From contig JAUVUL010000094.1 in NCBI GenBank assembly GCA_030600975.1, positions 1 to 6,920 on the forward strand: a DNA stretch of 6,920 bases. The letters are read 5' to 3'. The position numbers and the translations under genes are program-made. The notes beneath the pieces were generated by a model. It made no database searches. It was not told the DNA's origin and worked only from the letters and a program-made list of their open reading frames with translations. Every line of letters begins with the position of its first letter. Positions within the stretch are counted from its first letter, which is position 1. Of this stretch, positions 1-6,789 are shown one piece after another. This DNA is from Candidatus Aegiribacteria sp. GTDB taxonomy: Bacteria > Fermentibacterota > Fermentibacteria > Fermentibacterales > JCC-6.

Positions 1-51
1 ATTGTTACTTCCATCCTGTTCCTCGTTCTATGTTTTTAAAAATACAATTAG

Positions 52-447
52 CGAACCAGCAACACAGGTATCAACGCTTTTTCTATTACCCTGTATGCCG
101 GCGTGCCTGAAAAAATATCTTTAAATTTCTGCCCGCGTGTTGCGCCCATAACTATCCCCTGGATGTTCCCCGGCAGGGGTAAAACTAACTGCATTTCCCC
201 CAGAACCATCCAGAGAGCCTTCGCCGAGGCGATGCTTGCCGTTGGTATTGAAAAGCGCGCAACTCTGGGATGGCTCAGGCACAGCTTTGCCGTTCATATG
301 CTTGAGGACGGAATTGACAGGAAACTCGTACGAACCCTTCTTGGAATTACTACACCATCCATGATATCTCCATACATGAAGCTTGCGAAGGGGAGAAGTG
401 CTCTGAGGGTCAACAGTCCCGCGGACAGGTTCCTTTCAAAGAAGTAA
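52..447 (+). pseudogene. Decayed tyrosine recombinase/integrase (C-terminal remnant)
   Basis: This is the remains of a phage/XerC-type tyrosine recombinase. The reading frame is open from after a TAG at 49-51 to the TAA at 445-447; a GTG at 103 is the first possible start but has no clear ribosome binding site. Numbering from that GTG, residues 31-42 (SPRTIQRAF region) and 58-66 (LRHSFAVHM) match the recombinase catalytic fold, and Arg59 of box II and the likely nucleophile Tyr91 remain. Two usual catalytic residues are changed: the His of HxxR is Gly56, and the His of LLGH is Ile82. An upstream patch (TLYAGVPEKISLN) resembles the LYxxGLRxSE-LN segment of the family. It lies only about 15 residues before the FPGR motif instead of several tens, so a central deletion is likely. 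The SAM-like N-terminal DNA-binding domain is absent. It is convergent with hydA and almost certainly inactive. Confidence 0.72.
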
Positions 448-466
448 CGGAGACTTTTCAGAACTA

Positions 467-498
467 GAAGAGGGCTGCATTTCGGTGCCGCCCTTTTC
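467..498. terminator. Hairpin between integrase remnant and hydA, possible bidirectional terminator
   Basis: GAAGAGGGC (467-475) pairs with GCCCTTTTC (490-498): nine pairs including one G-U in the plus-strand RNA. After a T/C mismatch, GCA (477-479) pairs with TGC (486-488) around a TTTCGG loop. The hairpin sits between convergent ends, 19 nt beyond the hydA stop. In both directions the stem ends in a short pyrimidine-rich, T-containing run (TTTTCTC on plus, CTCTTCT on minus) rather than a long U tract. Termination is therefore plausible but not assured. Confidence 0.5.
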
Positions 499-516
499 TC
501 ATATACGCTAAAGCTT

Positions 517-2292
517 TCAGTCCCTCTTTGTATAGTGGGTATGAAGAAGTTCATGGGATTTGTGTCCCAGGGGCTCCTTCAGGAACTCAGCGTAAAGAAG
601 CTGTACTTCGGGATTAGCATGTGACTTCCTGAAATGAAGCACAGCATCCTCCTCGTAAATGGCGTCGCTTCTCTTCTTTCTGACTGTTGGATTTGTTGGA
701 ATAGGCTGGCCACCACCTCCAAGGCACCCTCCTGGACAGGCCATTATCTCGATAAAGTGATAGTCCACTTCACCTGCGTGGACCTTATCCATGAGTTCCT
801 TGGCATTGGCAAGACCATGAGCAACGGCAACCTTAAGGGTTACTCCCGCAAGGAATTCAAAACCGCTAGCCATCTTATCAGGCATCGTAATGGCGGCATC
901 CTTTATGCCCTCCATACCCCTTACGGGAGCGACGTTAAGACCTTCAAAGGGGATCTCCTGACCGGTAACCACTTCGTATGCAGTTCTCAGAGCTGCCTCC
1001 ATCACACCGCCGGTTGCACCGAAGATTACCGCTGCTCCCGTTGAATCACCCATCCATTTATCGTACTTCTCGTCACGGAGGTTATCGAAGTCGATACCTG
1101 CTTCCTTAATCATTCTTGCCAGTTCCCGCGTGGTAAGGACGTAGTCCACATCTTTGTAACCGCTGTCCCTCATTTCAGGGCGATCCTTCTCGTACTTCTT
1201 TGCGGTACAAGGCATTATGGATACGCAAATCACTTTGGAGGGATCCACATCTTCCTTATTGGCAAGATAGGTTTTGGAAAGAGCACCGAACATCTGCTGG
1301 GGACTCTTGCAGGTCGAAACATTCGGAAGAAGGTCCGGATACTTGTGCTCGATGAACTTGATCCAGCCCGGTGAGCAGCTTGTTGTCATAGGAAGAGCAG
1401 TATCAGAATCTCCATCAACCAGAACCTTCTTCAGCCTGCTTATGAGCTCATGACCCTCTTCAATGATGGTAAGGTCAGCAGTAAAATCAGTATCAAGGAC
1501 CCTGTCAAATCCAAGACCGCGGATGGCAGCCACCATTTTTCCTGTAGTCCTGTCTGTCGGCAAGCCCAGGGCTTCCGCAATTCCTACCCTTATGGCAGGG
1601 GCAGTCTGGACTACAACGAACTTCTCAGTGTCTTCGATGGCTTCCCAAACCTGCTTTACTTCTGATGTTTCGAAAAGAGCTCCTGTGGGACATCTGTTTA
1701 TGCACTGTCCACACTGTGTGCAGGGAACATTATCAAGACCCTCATCCATGAAGGTTGAGATATTTATGCTCGCGGACCTTCCAACGGGCTTGATAACTGC
1801 AACACTCTGAAGTTCTTCGCATGTTCTTACACATCGAGTGCACATTATGCAGCGGCTGTTGTCTCTCATGATACCCGGGCTGACTTCTTCTAATGAAGAT
1901 GGTTTCGGAGATGTCTGGAATTCGTTGAAAGTTATATTGTGTTTCTCTGCAAGCTCCTGAAGCTCACAGTTCTTATTCCGTTCGCACTCAGGGCAATTCA
2001 CATTGTGAGCCGCAAGCAGCAGTTTAAGAACGGTTCTTCTTGCGTGCCTTACCTTCTTGCTGTGCGTATTTATAACCATGTTCGGCGTTACAGGCGTAAC
2101 GCAGGCTATGGCGAGAGTTTTCCAGCCTTCCACTTCAACAAGACACATTCTGCAGTTTCCAGCAAGGGAAAGGTCAGGATGGTAACAGAGGGTTGGGATT
2201 TCAACTCCTGCTGTTTTACAGGAATCAAGTATTGTAACACCTTCTCTTACACTGGTGGTTACACCGTTTATTGTAACGGAAACATTAGGCAT
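517..2292 (-). CDS. hydA: NAD(H)-linked [FeFe]-hydrogenase catalytic subunit (HydA/HndD type)
   Basis: This is the catalytic subunit of a cytoplasmic group A [FeFe]-hydrogenase, interconverting 2H+ + 2e- and H2 at the H-cluster. Domains in order over 591 residues: an N-terminal [2Fe-2S] ferredoxin fold (Cys36, 47, 50, 64); a His-ligated cluster (His96, Cys100, 103, 109); two [4Fe-4S] ferredoxin motifs (Cys148/151/154/158 and Cys191/194/197/201); then the H-cluster domain. L2 is MPCTAKKYE (Cys362) and L3 is MACPGGCLGGGGQP (Cys519, Cys523). L1 reads TSCSPGW (304-310), with Ser at the second Cys position of the textbook TSCCPGW. Proton-path residues Glu279, Glu282 and Ser326 are in place. Length and architecture match HndD; the extra C-terminal [2Fe-2S] domain of Thermotoga HydA is absent. 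There is no signal peptide. The ATG directly abuts the hydB stop and has a strong ribosome binding site. Last gene of the operon. Confidence 0.95.
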   Translation of the reverse strand: MPNVSVTINGVTTSVREGVTILDSCKTAGVEIPTLCYHPDLSLAGNCRMCLVEVEGWKTLAIACVTPVTPNMVINTHSKKVRHARRTVLKLLLAAHNVNCPECERNKNCELQELAEKHNITFNEFQTSPKPSSLEEVSPGIMRDNSRCIMCTRCVRTCEELQSVAVIKPVGRSASINISTFMDEGLDNVPCTQCGQCINRCPTGALFETSEVKQVWEAIEDTEKFVVVQTAPAIRVGIAEALGLPTDRTTGKMVAAIRGLGFDRVLDTDFTADLTIIEEGHELISRLKKVLVDGDSDTALPMTTSCSPGWIKFIEHKYPDLLPNVSTCKSPQQMFGALSKTYLANKEDVDPSKVICVSIMPCTAKKYEKDRPEMRDSGYKDVDYVLTTRELARMIKEAGIDFDNLRDEKYDKWMGDSTGAAVIFGATGGVMEAALRTAYEVVTGQEIPFEGLNVAPVRGMEGIKDAAITMPDKMASGFEFLAGVTLKVAVAHGLANAKELMDKVHAGEVDYHFIEIMACPGGCLGGGGQPIPTNPTVRKKRSDAIYEEDAVLHFRKSHANPEVQLLYAEFLKEPLGHKSHELLHTHYTKRD

Positions 2293-3474
2293 TTACATAC
2301 CTCCCTTTCCGTCCGGAAAGTCAATGAATTTTGTGATGATATCAACAAAGCAGTTAGGTGAAGTCTGTCCTAGCCCGCACTTACTGCCGAGTTTCATTAC
2401 TTCAGCAAGCATGAAGAACGGTTTCAGCTCTTCCCTGCTCATGATTTTTCCGCCCCTGATGGCTCGAGCAGTATCCAGGAGTCTTACGTTTCCTTCGCGG
2501 CATGGAGCACACTGGCCGCAGGACTCATGTACGAAGAATTCAAGGAAATTCTCAAGAACATCCATCATATTTCTGGAACTGTTGAAAACAATTACGGACC
2601 CTCCAGGGGGCAGGTCTTCAAAGGAGAGTTTTCTGTCGAGTTCATCGGCTTTGATCGTTGTACCGCTGGCTCCGCCTACCTGAACCGCCTGAACATCCTT
2701 TGCCCCGGCTGCTTCCAGAAGTTCTCCTATGGTTGAGCCCATCTGGAATTCATAGACACCGGGATTCTCAACGTCGCCGGAAATACTGAACAGCTTGGTG
2801 CCTGTGCAGTTGCCTATTCCAAGATCCTGGAACCATTCGAATCCGTTAAGGATGATATGAGGTACCGATACAAATGTTTCTACATTGTTCACAACGGTGG
2901 GCCGGTCAAGATACCCGGAGTTTACAGGGTAAGGCGGCTTATTCCGGGGTTCCCCCCTTTTGCCCTCAAGACTCTCAATCAGTGAAGTCTCTTCGCCGCA
3001 GATGTATGCCCCGGCTCCCATCCTGATCTCAACGTCAAAATTGAAATCAGTACCCAGGATACCTTCTCCCAGAAGGTTCCTGGAAACAAGCTCTTCTCTT
3101 GCCTTCATCAGCACAGGAACAAGGTAGGGATACTCTGCACGAAGGTAGATGATTCCCTGAGAGGAACCGATCCCGTATCCGCCGATGGTCATACCCTCCA
3201 GAAGTATCGAAGCGTACTTTTCAAGGAGAAGTCTGTCCTTGAAAGTACCGGGCTCTCCCTCATCGGCATTACAGATAACCATTTTGTTGGCTCCAGAAGC
3301 CGCACCGGCAAGGTTCCACTTGACTCCGGTAGGGAAACCTGCTCCCCCGCGACCACGCATATTCGATTCACGTACTTCAAACACGACGTCCGCTTTCGTC
3401 ATTTCAAGAGACTTCTTCAGTGCTGCCCCTGCTTCGGGTTGCTCAGCGGCGGTAAGTATTAGCTTTTCACTCAT
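2293..3474 (-). CDS. hydB: Hydrogenase NADH/FMN subunit, NuoF-like (HydB/HndC type), minimal form
   Basis: This is the flavoprotein subunit that exchanges electrons with NAD(H) and passes them to HydA. Over 393 residues: the FMN/NADH-binding glycine-rich loop RGRGGAGFPTG (40-50), CNADEGEPGTFKDR (68-81), GAGAYICGEETSLIESLEGKR (starting at 153), a SLBB-like region at about 225-280, and the [4Fe-4S] N3-type site Cys319, Cys322, Cys325 with Cys366. The family resemblance to complex I NuoF is strong. HndC and Thermotoga HydB carry an N-terminal thioredoxin-like [2Fe-2S] domain and a C-terminal two-cluster ferredoxin domain; both are missing here. They cannot have been hidden by a wrong start or end: upstream lies the hydC stop 14 nt away, and downstream the TAA abuts hydA. 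The start at 3474 follows GGGAGGT with 8-nt spacing. The last codons (KGG) supply the hydA ribosome binding site. Confidence 0.94.
   Translation of the reverse strand: MSEKLILTAAEQPEAGAALKKSLEMTKADVVFEVRESNMRGRGGAGFPTGVKWNLAGAASGANKMVICNADEGEPGTFKDRLLLEKYASILLEGMTIGGYGIGSSQGIIYLRAEYPYLVPVLMKAREELVSRNLLGEGILGTDFNFDVEIRMGAGAYICGEETSLIESLEGKRGEPRNKPPYPVNSGYLDRPTVVNNVETFVSVPHIILNGFEWFQDLGIGNCTGTKLFSISGDVENPGVYEFQMGSTIGELLEAAGAKDVQAVQVGGASGTTIKADELDRKLSFEDLPPGGSVIVFNSSRNMMDVLENFLEFFVHESCGQCAPCREGNVRLLDTARAIRGGKIMSREELKPFFMLAEVMKLGSKCGLGQTSPNCFVDIITKFIDFPDGKGGM
2299..2305 (-). promoter_or_regulatory. Shine-Dalgarno site of hydA inside the hydB C-terminus
   Basis: The minus strand reads GGGAGGT, six bases before the hydA ATG, and it encodes the closing Gly-Gly of HydB. 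The hydB stop TAA touches the hydA ATG with no gap. The same GGGAGGTATG string precedes hydB (3489-3480). Ribosomes ending hydB are positioned to start hydA, consistent with matched subunit production. Confidence 0.75.
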
Positions 3475-3488
3475 GTCCTCATACCTCC

Positions 3489-3950
3489 CTATTCCAGACC
3501 CGCAAGAATCCTGCGGGTTTCTTCCGGTGTAAGCCGGGTATGGGGAGTATCGTTGACAAGCATGGCAGGGCTTTCATCACATAGACCGATGCAACTGGTG
3601 GTTTCAAGGGTAATCCTGTCATCAGCTGTTGTCTCTCCTGCCTTGATGCCTAATTCCTTCTCAATCGCGTCGAGTATATCGCTGGAGCCATTCATTTCAC
3701 AGCTGATCGTATTGCAGAGACGAACAATGTTCCTGCCCCGGGGTTCAATGGAAAAGAACGAATAGAACGAAATCACACTGTAAATTTCAGCATTGCTTAC
3801 ATCAACTGCCTTTGCAATAGCCTTTATCGCTTCTTCCGGAATGTATCCAAGTTCCCGATTAACATCCGTCAGAATTCCGATGACCGCTTCTCTGCCGGAT
3901 CCGTGCTTCACAACTGCAGCAGAAACGATATCTTCTGGTTTGCGACTCAC
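3489..3950 (-). CDS. hydC: Hydrogenase [2Fe-2S] thioredoxin-like subunit, NuoE-like (HydC/HndA type)
   Basis: This 153-residue protein is a thioredoxin-like [2Fe-2S] ferredoxin of the NuoE/HndA family. It pairs with the FMN subunit and relays or buffers electrons from NADH. The N-terminal helical part carries the conserved GYIPEEAIKAIAK (35-47) and IYSVISFYSFF (56-66) segments. The cluster ligands form the usual C-x4-C (Cys79, Cys84) and C-x3-C (Cys120, Cys124) pairs, and length is normal for the family. The start is a GTG at 3950 that overlaps the TGA of the upstream response regulator as GTGA, with GGGAG a few bases upstream. Translation of the two is therefore probably coupled. No separate HndB-like small ferredoxin gene is present between this gene and hydB, so this is the three-subunit HydABC layout rather than the four-subunit HndABCD one. 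Confidence 0.94.
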   Translation of the reverse strand: MSRKPEDIVSAAVVKHGSGREAVIGILTDVNRELGYIPEEAIKAIAKAVDVSNAEIYSVISFYSFFSIEPRGRNIVRLCNTISCEMNGSSDILDAIEKELGIKAGETTADDRITLETTSCIGLCDESPAMLVNDTPHTRLTPEETRRILAGLE

Positions 3951-4348
3951 TGATTCTCTCCCTTCTTCAGAACCTCATGTACCTTGTTCACCAGAATCGA
4001 GGGGGGTACGGGCTTCTCAAGGAAAACATCTACCGGAAAGAAATCCGGATTCTCTTCCGGATTGAAATCGTAACCCGTTACCTGTCCAACCGATGTAAGC
4101 ATTATTATTGGAACATCGCTTTTAAGCTTTGAACGGATTCTTCTTGCCACTGCGAAACCTTCATCGGTTTGTTCCATCATAACATCCAGCACTACAACAT
4201 CCGGGTTATTCTCCCTGACCATATCGAGGCCTTCAGCACCGCTGGATGCTGTCAAAACCTCAAATCCGCTGGCTTCAAGAACGATGCTGTTGGCTTCTAT
4301 GAAATCGGGATCATCGTCAATCAGCAATACTCTGATTTTGTCTGCCAT
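3947..4348 (-). CDS. Receiver-only response regulator, first gene of the hydrogenase block
   Basis: This 133-residue protein is a single CheY-like receiver domain with no output domain. The acidic pocket is Asp11/Asp12 with Asp13 (IDDDPD), the phosphoacceptor is Asp55 (VVVLDVMM), and the switch residues are Thr85 (IIMLTS) and Lys112 (LEKP). Between strand 4 and strand 5 it has a longer, Asp/Pro-rich loop (GYDFNPEENPDFFPVD, 92-107) than CheY. The ATG at 4348 has AAAGG 7 nt upstream. It overlaps hydC by 4 nt and no histidine kinase gene is in the window, so the partner kinase is unknown. Context implies a role linked to the hydrogenase, for example signalling to or from it, or control through protein contacts. 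That is inference; receiver chemistry is secure, function is not. Confidence 0.9.
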   Translation of the reverse strand: MADKIRVLLIDDDPDFIEANSIVLEASGFEVLTASSGAEGLDMVRENNPDVVVLDVMMEQTDEGFAVARRIRSKLKSDVPIIMLTSVGQVTGYDFNPEENPDFFPVDVFLEKPVPPSILVNKVHEVLKKGENQ

Positions 4349-4398
4349 TGTCTAACCTTTCATTTAATGATGCCGGTTATTTTGTTCAAGAGGGACAG

Positions 4399-4423
4399 GG
4401 AATATAAGCATTCCGCATATTCC
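4399..4423. repeat. Inverted repeat GGAATAT-N11-ATATTCC in the ahcY/response-regulator gap
   Basis: A perfect 7-bp inverted repeat, GGAATAT (4399-4405) and ATATTCC (4417-4423), lies in the 100-nt gap between ahcY and the receiver gene. It has no following T run, so it does not look like an intrinsic terminator. Its dyad symmetry fits an operator for a dimeric regulator or a small mRNA hairpin. Seven base pairs in AT-rich DNA could also arise by chance. Confidence 0.35.
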
Positions 4424-4448
4424 TCCGCCACATCGGTTTTTAGAAAAA

Positions 4449-5858
4449 TCAGTACCTGTAATGCTCCGGTTTGTAGGGACCGTCCAGCTCAACACCGATG
4501 TAGCTTGCCTGCTCCGGAGTCAGCTTCGTCAGTTTAACTCCCAGCTTCTTAAGATGCAGCCTTGCCACTTCCTCATCAAGAAGTTTCGGGAGCATATAAA
4601 CGCCTATTCCAGGTTTCTCATCGACCAGAGCTATCTGAGCCAGGCACTGGTTGGTGAAGGAGTTGGACATCACGAAGCTTGGATGCCCTGTCGCGCATCC
4701 AAGGTTGACCAGTCTTCCCTCCGCAAGAAGGAAGATGGAATGACCGTCCGCAAAACGGAACCTGTGAACCTGGGGTTTGATCTCCTCTTTTTTAACACCG
4801 GGCAAAGCCTCCAGCCCTGCAACTTCGATCTCGTTATCGAAATGACCGATATTGCATACTATGGCCTGGTCCTTCATCCTGCTCATATGCTCTGCGGTTA
4901 ATACATTGTAGTTGCCGGTTGCGGTTACGAATATGGTAACTTCCGATAAGGCATCCTCAACAGTAGTAACTTCAAAGCCCTCCATGGCTGCCTGCAAAGC
5001 GCAGATAGGATCGATCTCGGTTATCAGGACTCTTGCACCGAAACCTTTCATGCTCTGGGCGCAGCCTTTGCCCACATCTCCGTACCCGCAGATGAGGACG
5101 GTCTTTCCGGCGACCATAACATCCGTGGCTCGTTTTAGCCCGTCCGCAAGAGACTCCCTGCATCCGTAGAGATTATCGAACTTGCTCTTGGTAACGGAAT
5201 CGTTGACATTGTATGCCGGAAACAGCAGTTCCCCTGCCTTCAACATGTTGTAGAGCCTGTGAACTCCAGTTGTTGTCTCCTCTGAAACCCCAACAATCTC
5301 AGAGACGATGAAAGTCCAGTATTTCGGATTATCCCGAACTCCTTCATGAAGATTATTAGCAAGAGCCACTTCATCCTCCAGCCCTTCAACAACCTCCGGA
5401 AGCTTACCTGTTTCCGCGAAGATCTGCTCCAGCATGTATCCCCTGTGGACAATAAGGGTCGCATCCCCTCCATCATCGACTATCAGGTTAGGTCCCTTTC
5501 CACCGGGGAAACTCAGAGCCTTTCTTGTACACCACCAGTACTCATCAAGACTCTCACCCTTCCATGCAAAAACAGGAATACCCGATACAGCAATGGCTGC
5601 TGCAGCATGATCCTGAGTGGAGAAGATATTACAGCTTGCCCACCTTACATCCGCACCAAGCTCGATCAGAGTTTCAATGAGTACCGCAGTCTGCACGGTC
5701 ATATGAAGCGAACCTGTGACCCTCATTCCATCCAGTGGTCTGCTCTTTCCGTACTTTTCTCTCACAGCCATCAGCCCGGGCATCTCTTTTTCGGCTATTT
5801 CTATTTCCCGACGACCGAAATCTGCCAGTGATATATCAGCAACCTTGTAATCATCCAT
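4449..5858 (-). CDS. ahcY: S-adenosylhomocysteine hydrolase (adenosylhomocysteinase)
   Basis: This enzyme reversibly hydrolyses S-adenosylhomocysteine to homocysteine and adenosine, removing the product inhibitor of methyltransferases in the activated-methyl cycle. It is cytoplasmic and NAD-dependent. With the ATG at 5858 the protein has 469 residues, the length of the common long bacterial form, which has an insert of about 40 residues after DDGGD (128-132). Visible active-site features are LHMT (His52), Asp129, EETTTG (from Glu193), Lys224 and Asp228 in the [13 protein letters not shown] block, the NAD loop GYGDVGKG (258-265), [14 protein letters not shown] (391-404), and the C-terminal KPEHYRY with Lys463 and Tyr467. 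A start 51 nt upstream (5909) is possible but would add Cys/Trp-rich residues encoded in the preceding gene's frame-shifted end. The 5858 start has GAGAGGA at 6-nt spacing and the normal family N-terminus. It overlaps the upstream regulator gene by 8 nt. Confidence 0.96.
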   Translation of the reverse strand: MDDYKVADISLADFGRREIEIAEKEMPGLMAVREKYGKSRPLDGMRVTGSLHMTVQTAVLIETLIELGADVRWASCNIFSTQDHAAAAIAVSGIPVFAWKGESLDEYWWCTRKALSFPGGKGPNLIVDDGGDATLIVHRGYMLEQIFAETGKLPEVVEGLEDEVALANNLHEGVRDNPKYWTFIVSEIVGVSEETTTGVHRLYNMLKAGELLFPAYNVNDSVTKSKFDNLYGCRESLADGLKRATDVMVAGKTVLICGYGDVGKGCAQSMKGFGARVLITEIDPICALQAAMEGFEVTTVEDALSEVTIFVTATGNYNVLTAEHMSRMKDQAIVCNIGHFDNEIEVAGLEALPGVKKEEIKPQVHRFRFADGHSIFLLAEGRLVNLGCATGHPSFVMSNSFTNQCLAQIALVDEKPGIGVYMLPKLLDEEVARLHLKKLGVKLTKLTPEQASYIGVELDGPYKPEHYRY

Positions 5859-6789
5859 TGAAATTCCTCTCATCCAGTATTCCTGACAGAATAAACACTC
5901 TTCCATCATCCAGTACGATCTCTTCTATTCCGCTGAATCCCGCAAAAGACATCCAGACTCTAACTTCATTCCGGTCAAGACCAGGCCACAGATCGCCCTG
6001 CATCCGTTTCAGATCTGAATCCTCATGCGGAGTAAGTTCTATAACACTGCACCTTCCATTATCCCTGCATACCCTTGAAGCCTCCCTGAAAAACATTGCA
6101 GGCTCGCTGAGATGATGAAGAAGCATATGCGCAATTACACCATCAACTGAAGAGTCGGCAAGGGGAAGATGCTCAGCACTTCCAAGACGAAGCTCAACGT
6201 TACTGCCGTTCCCTTCGGACGCTACTCTCTTCCCTGCCTGTGACAGCATCTCCGGTGACTGGTCAATACCGATGACGGACATACCTCTGCGTGCAAGCCT
6301 CAGAACCAGTTCACCTCTTCCGCATCCTGCATCAAGAATCGTACTTCCTGCAGGATACATATCAATAACATCCGCTATGTAAGCTTCCGGATCAGGCATC
6401 AGGTAAGACACCTTATCAAGCTCTAAGGCTTTACGATCAAAGAATTCCCTGGACACAGATTTTCTTTTATCGTAGCACAACCTGAGTTCAGACATGTCTA
6501 TCTCAAAATTCTCGATCTCTTTCGTACAAGAGGAAATACTTTCAAGAATTATCCCCACAACAGTATCATGCCTGTTCAGGCTGTAATATGCCCAGCTGCC
6601 TCTCCCCTGCCGTATTACAATCCCGGCATCAAGAAGCTTGCGAAGACTGTGACTTACATTGGACTGGCTCAATCCCAGAACAGTAGTTATCTCGCTAACG
6701 TTAAGCGGTCCCCGCAAAAGTATGCGGACCATTCTTAACCTGCTGGAATTCGCCAGAGCACCGAATAGATTTTTCATGAATATGATCAT
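5851..6789 (-). CDS. ArsR-family winged-helix regulator fused to a class I SAM-methyltransferase domain
   Basis: This is a two-domain protein of 312 residues from the ATG at 6789, or 308 from the ATG at 6777. Residues 5-75 form an ArsR/SmtB-type winged helix: [17 protein letters not shown], the recognition helix region [19 protein letters not shown] (40-58) and the wing [12 protein letters not shown] linker helix region follows, including FFDRKA (116-121). Residues 145-250 are a Rossmann-fold methyltransferase: motif [12 protein letters not shown] (151-161), acidic end of strand 2 at Asp176 (GIDQSPEML), then AEHLPL and [12 protein letters not shown]. The classical ArsR metal-binding CVC motif is absent. 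It is translationally coupled to ahcY and resembles the SahR-type regulators described for the SAM cycle in Proteobacteria. I infer that the methyltransferase domain senses SAM or SAH, but it could instead methylate a substrate. Start choice is open; the promoter position favours 6777. Confidence 0.9.
   Translation of the reverse strand: MIIFMKNLFGALANSSRLRMVRILLRGPLNVSEITTVLGLSQSNVSHSLRKLLDAGIVIRQGRGSWAYYSLNRHDTVVGIILESISSCTKEIENFEIDMSELRLCYDKRKSVSREFFDRKALELDKVSYLMPDPEAYIADVIDMYPAGSTILDAGCGRGELVLRLARRGMSVIGIDQSPEMLSQAGKRVASEGNGSNVELRLGSAEHLPLADSSVDGVIAHMLLHHLSEPAMFFREASRVCRDNGRCSVIELTPHEDSDLKRMQGDLWPGLDRNEVRVWMSFAGFSGIEEIVLDDGRVFILSGILDERNFNG
5865..5871 (-). promoter_or_regulatory. Shine-Dalgarno site fixing the ahcY start
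   Basis: The minus strand reads GAGAGGA, six bases before the ATG at 5858. It lies inside the last codons of the upstream regulator gene (Asp-Glu-Arg-Asn). It selects 5858 over the upstream ATG at 5909 and places ahcY initiation within reach of ribosomes ending the regulator at 5851, so the two genes are probably translationally coupled. Confidence 0.8.

Noticed and set aside
1..51. N-terminal continuation of the integrase remnant
   Set aside because: The in-frame TAG at 49-51 closes the frame, and the preceding bases show no recognisable recombinase sequence.
1463..2683. Several plus-strand frames of 115-142 codons opposite hydA and hydB
   Set aside because: They are antisense to highly conserved hydrogenase genes, overlap one another, and resemble no known family.
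3474..3482. Mini-frame ATG-AGG-ACA-TGA between the hydB ribosome binding site and its start
   Set aside because: A three-codon frame here is most simply a by-product of the GGGAGGTATG string; nothing indicates regulated upstream translation.
4361..4389. Possible promoter TTGAAC-17 bp-TAAATG before the receiver gene
   Set aside because: The -10 match is weak, and the predicted start near 4354 would exclude the AAAGG ribosome binding site at 4356-4360 from the transcript.
5346..5831. Open plus-strand frame of 161 codons opposite ahcY
   Set aside because: It lies wholly antisense to the strongly conserved ahcY coding region, shows no recognisable domain and has low-complexity Ser/Leu/His-rich content typical of shadow frames.
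5859..5909. Upstream ATG extending ahcY by 17 residues
   Set aside because: The added stretch is Cys/Trp/Met-rich, is not seen at the N-terminus of this family as I know it, and lacks a ribosome binding site as good as the GAGAGGA before 5858.
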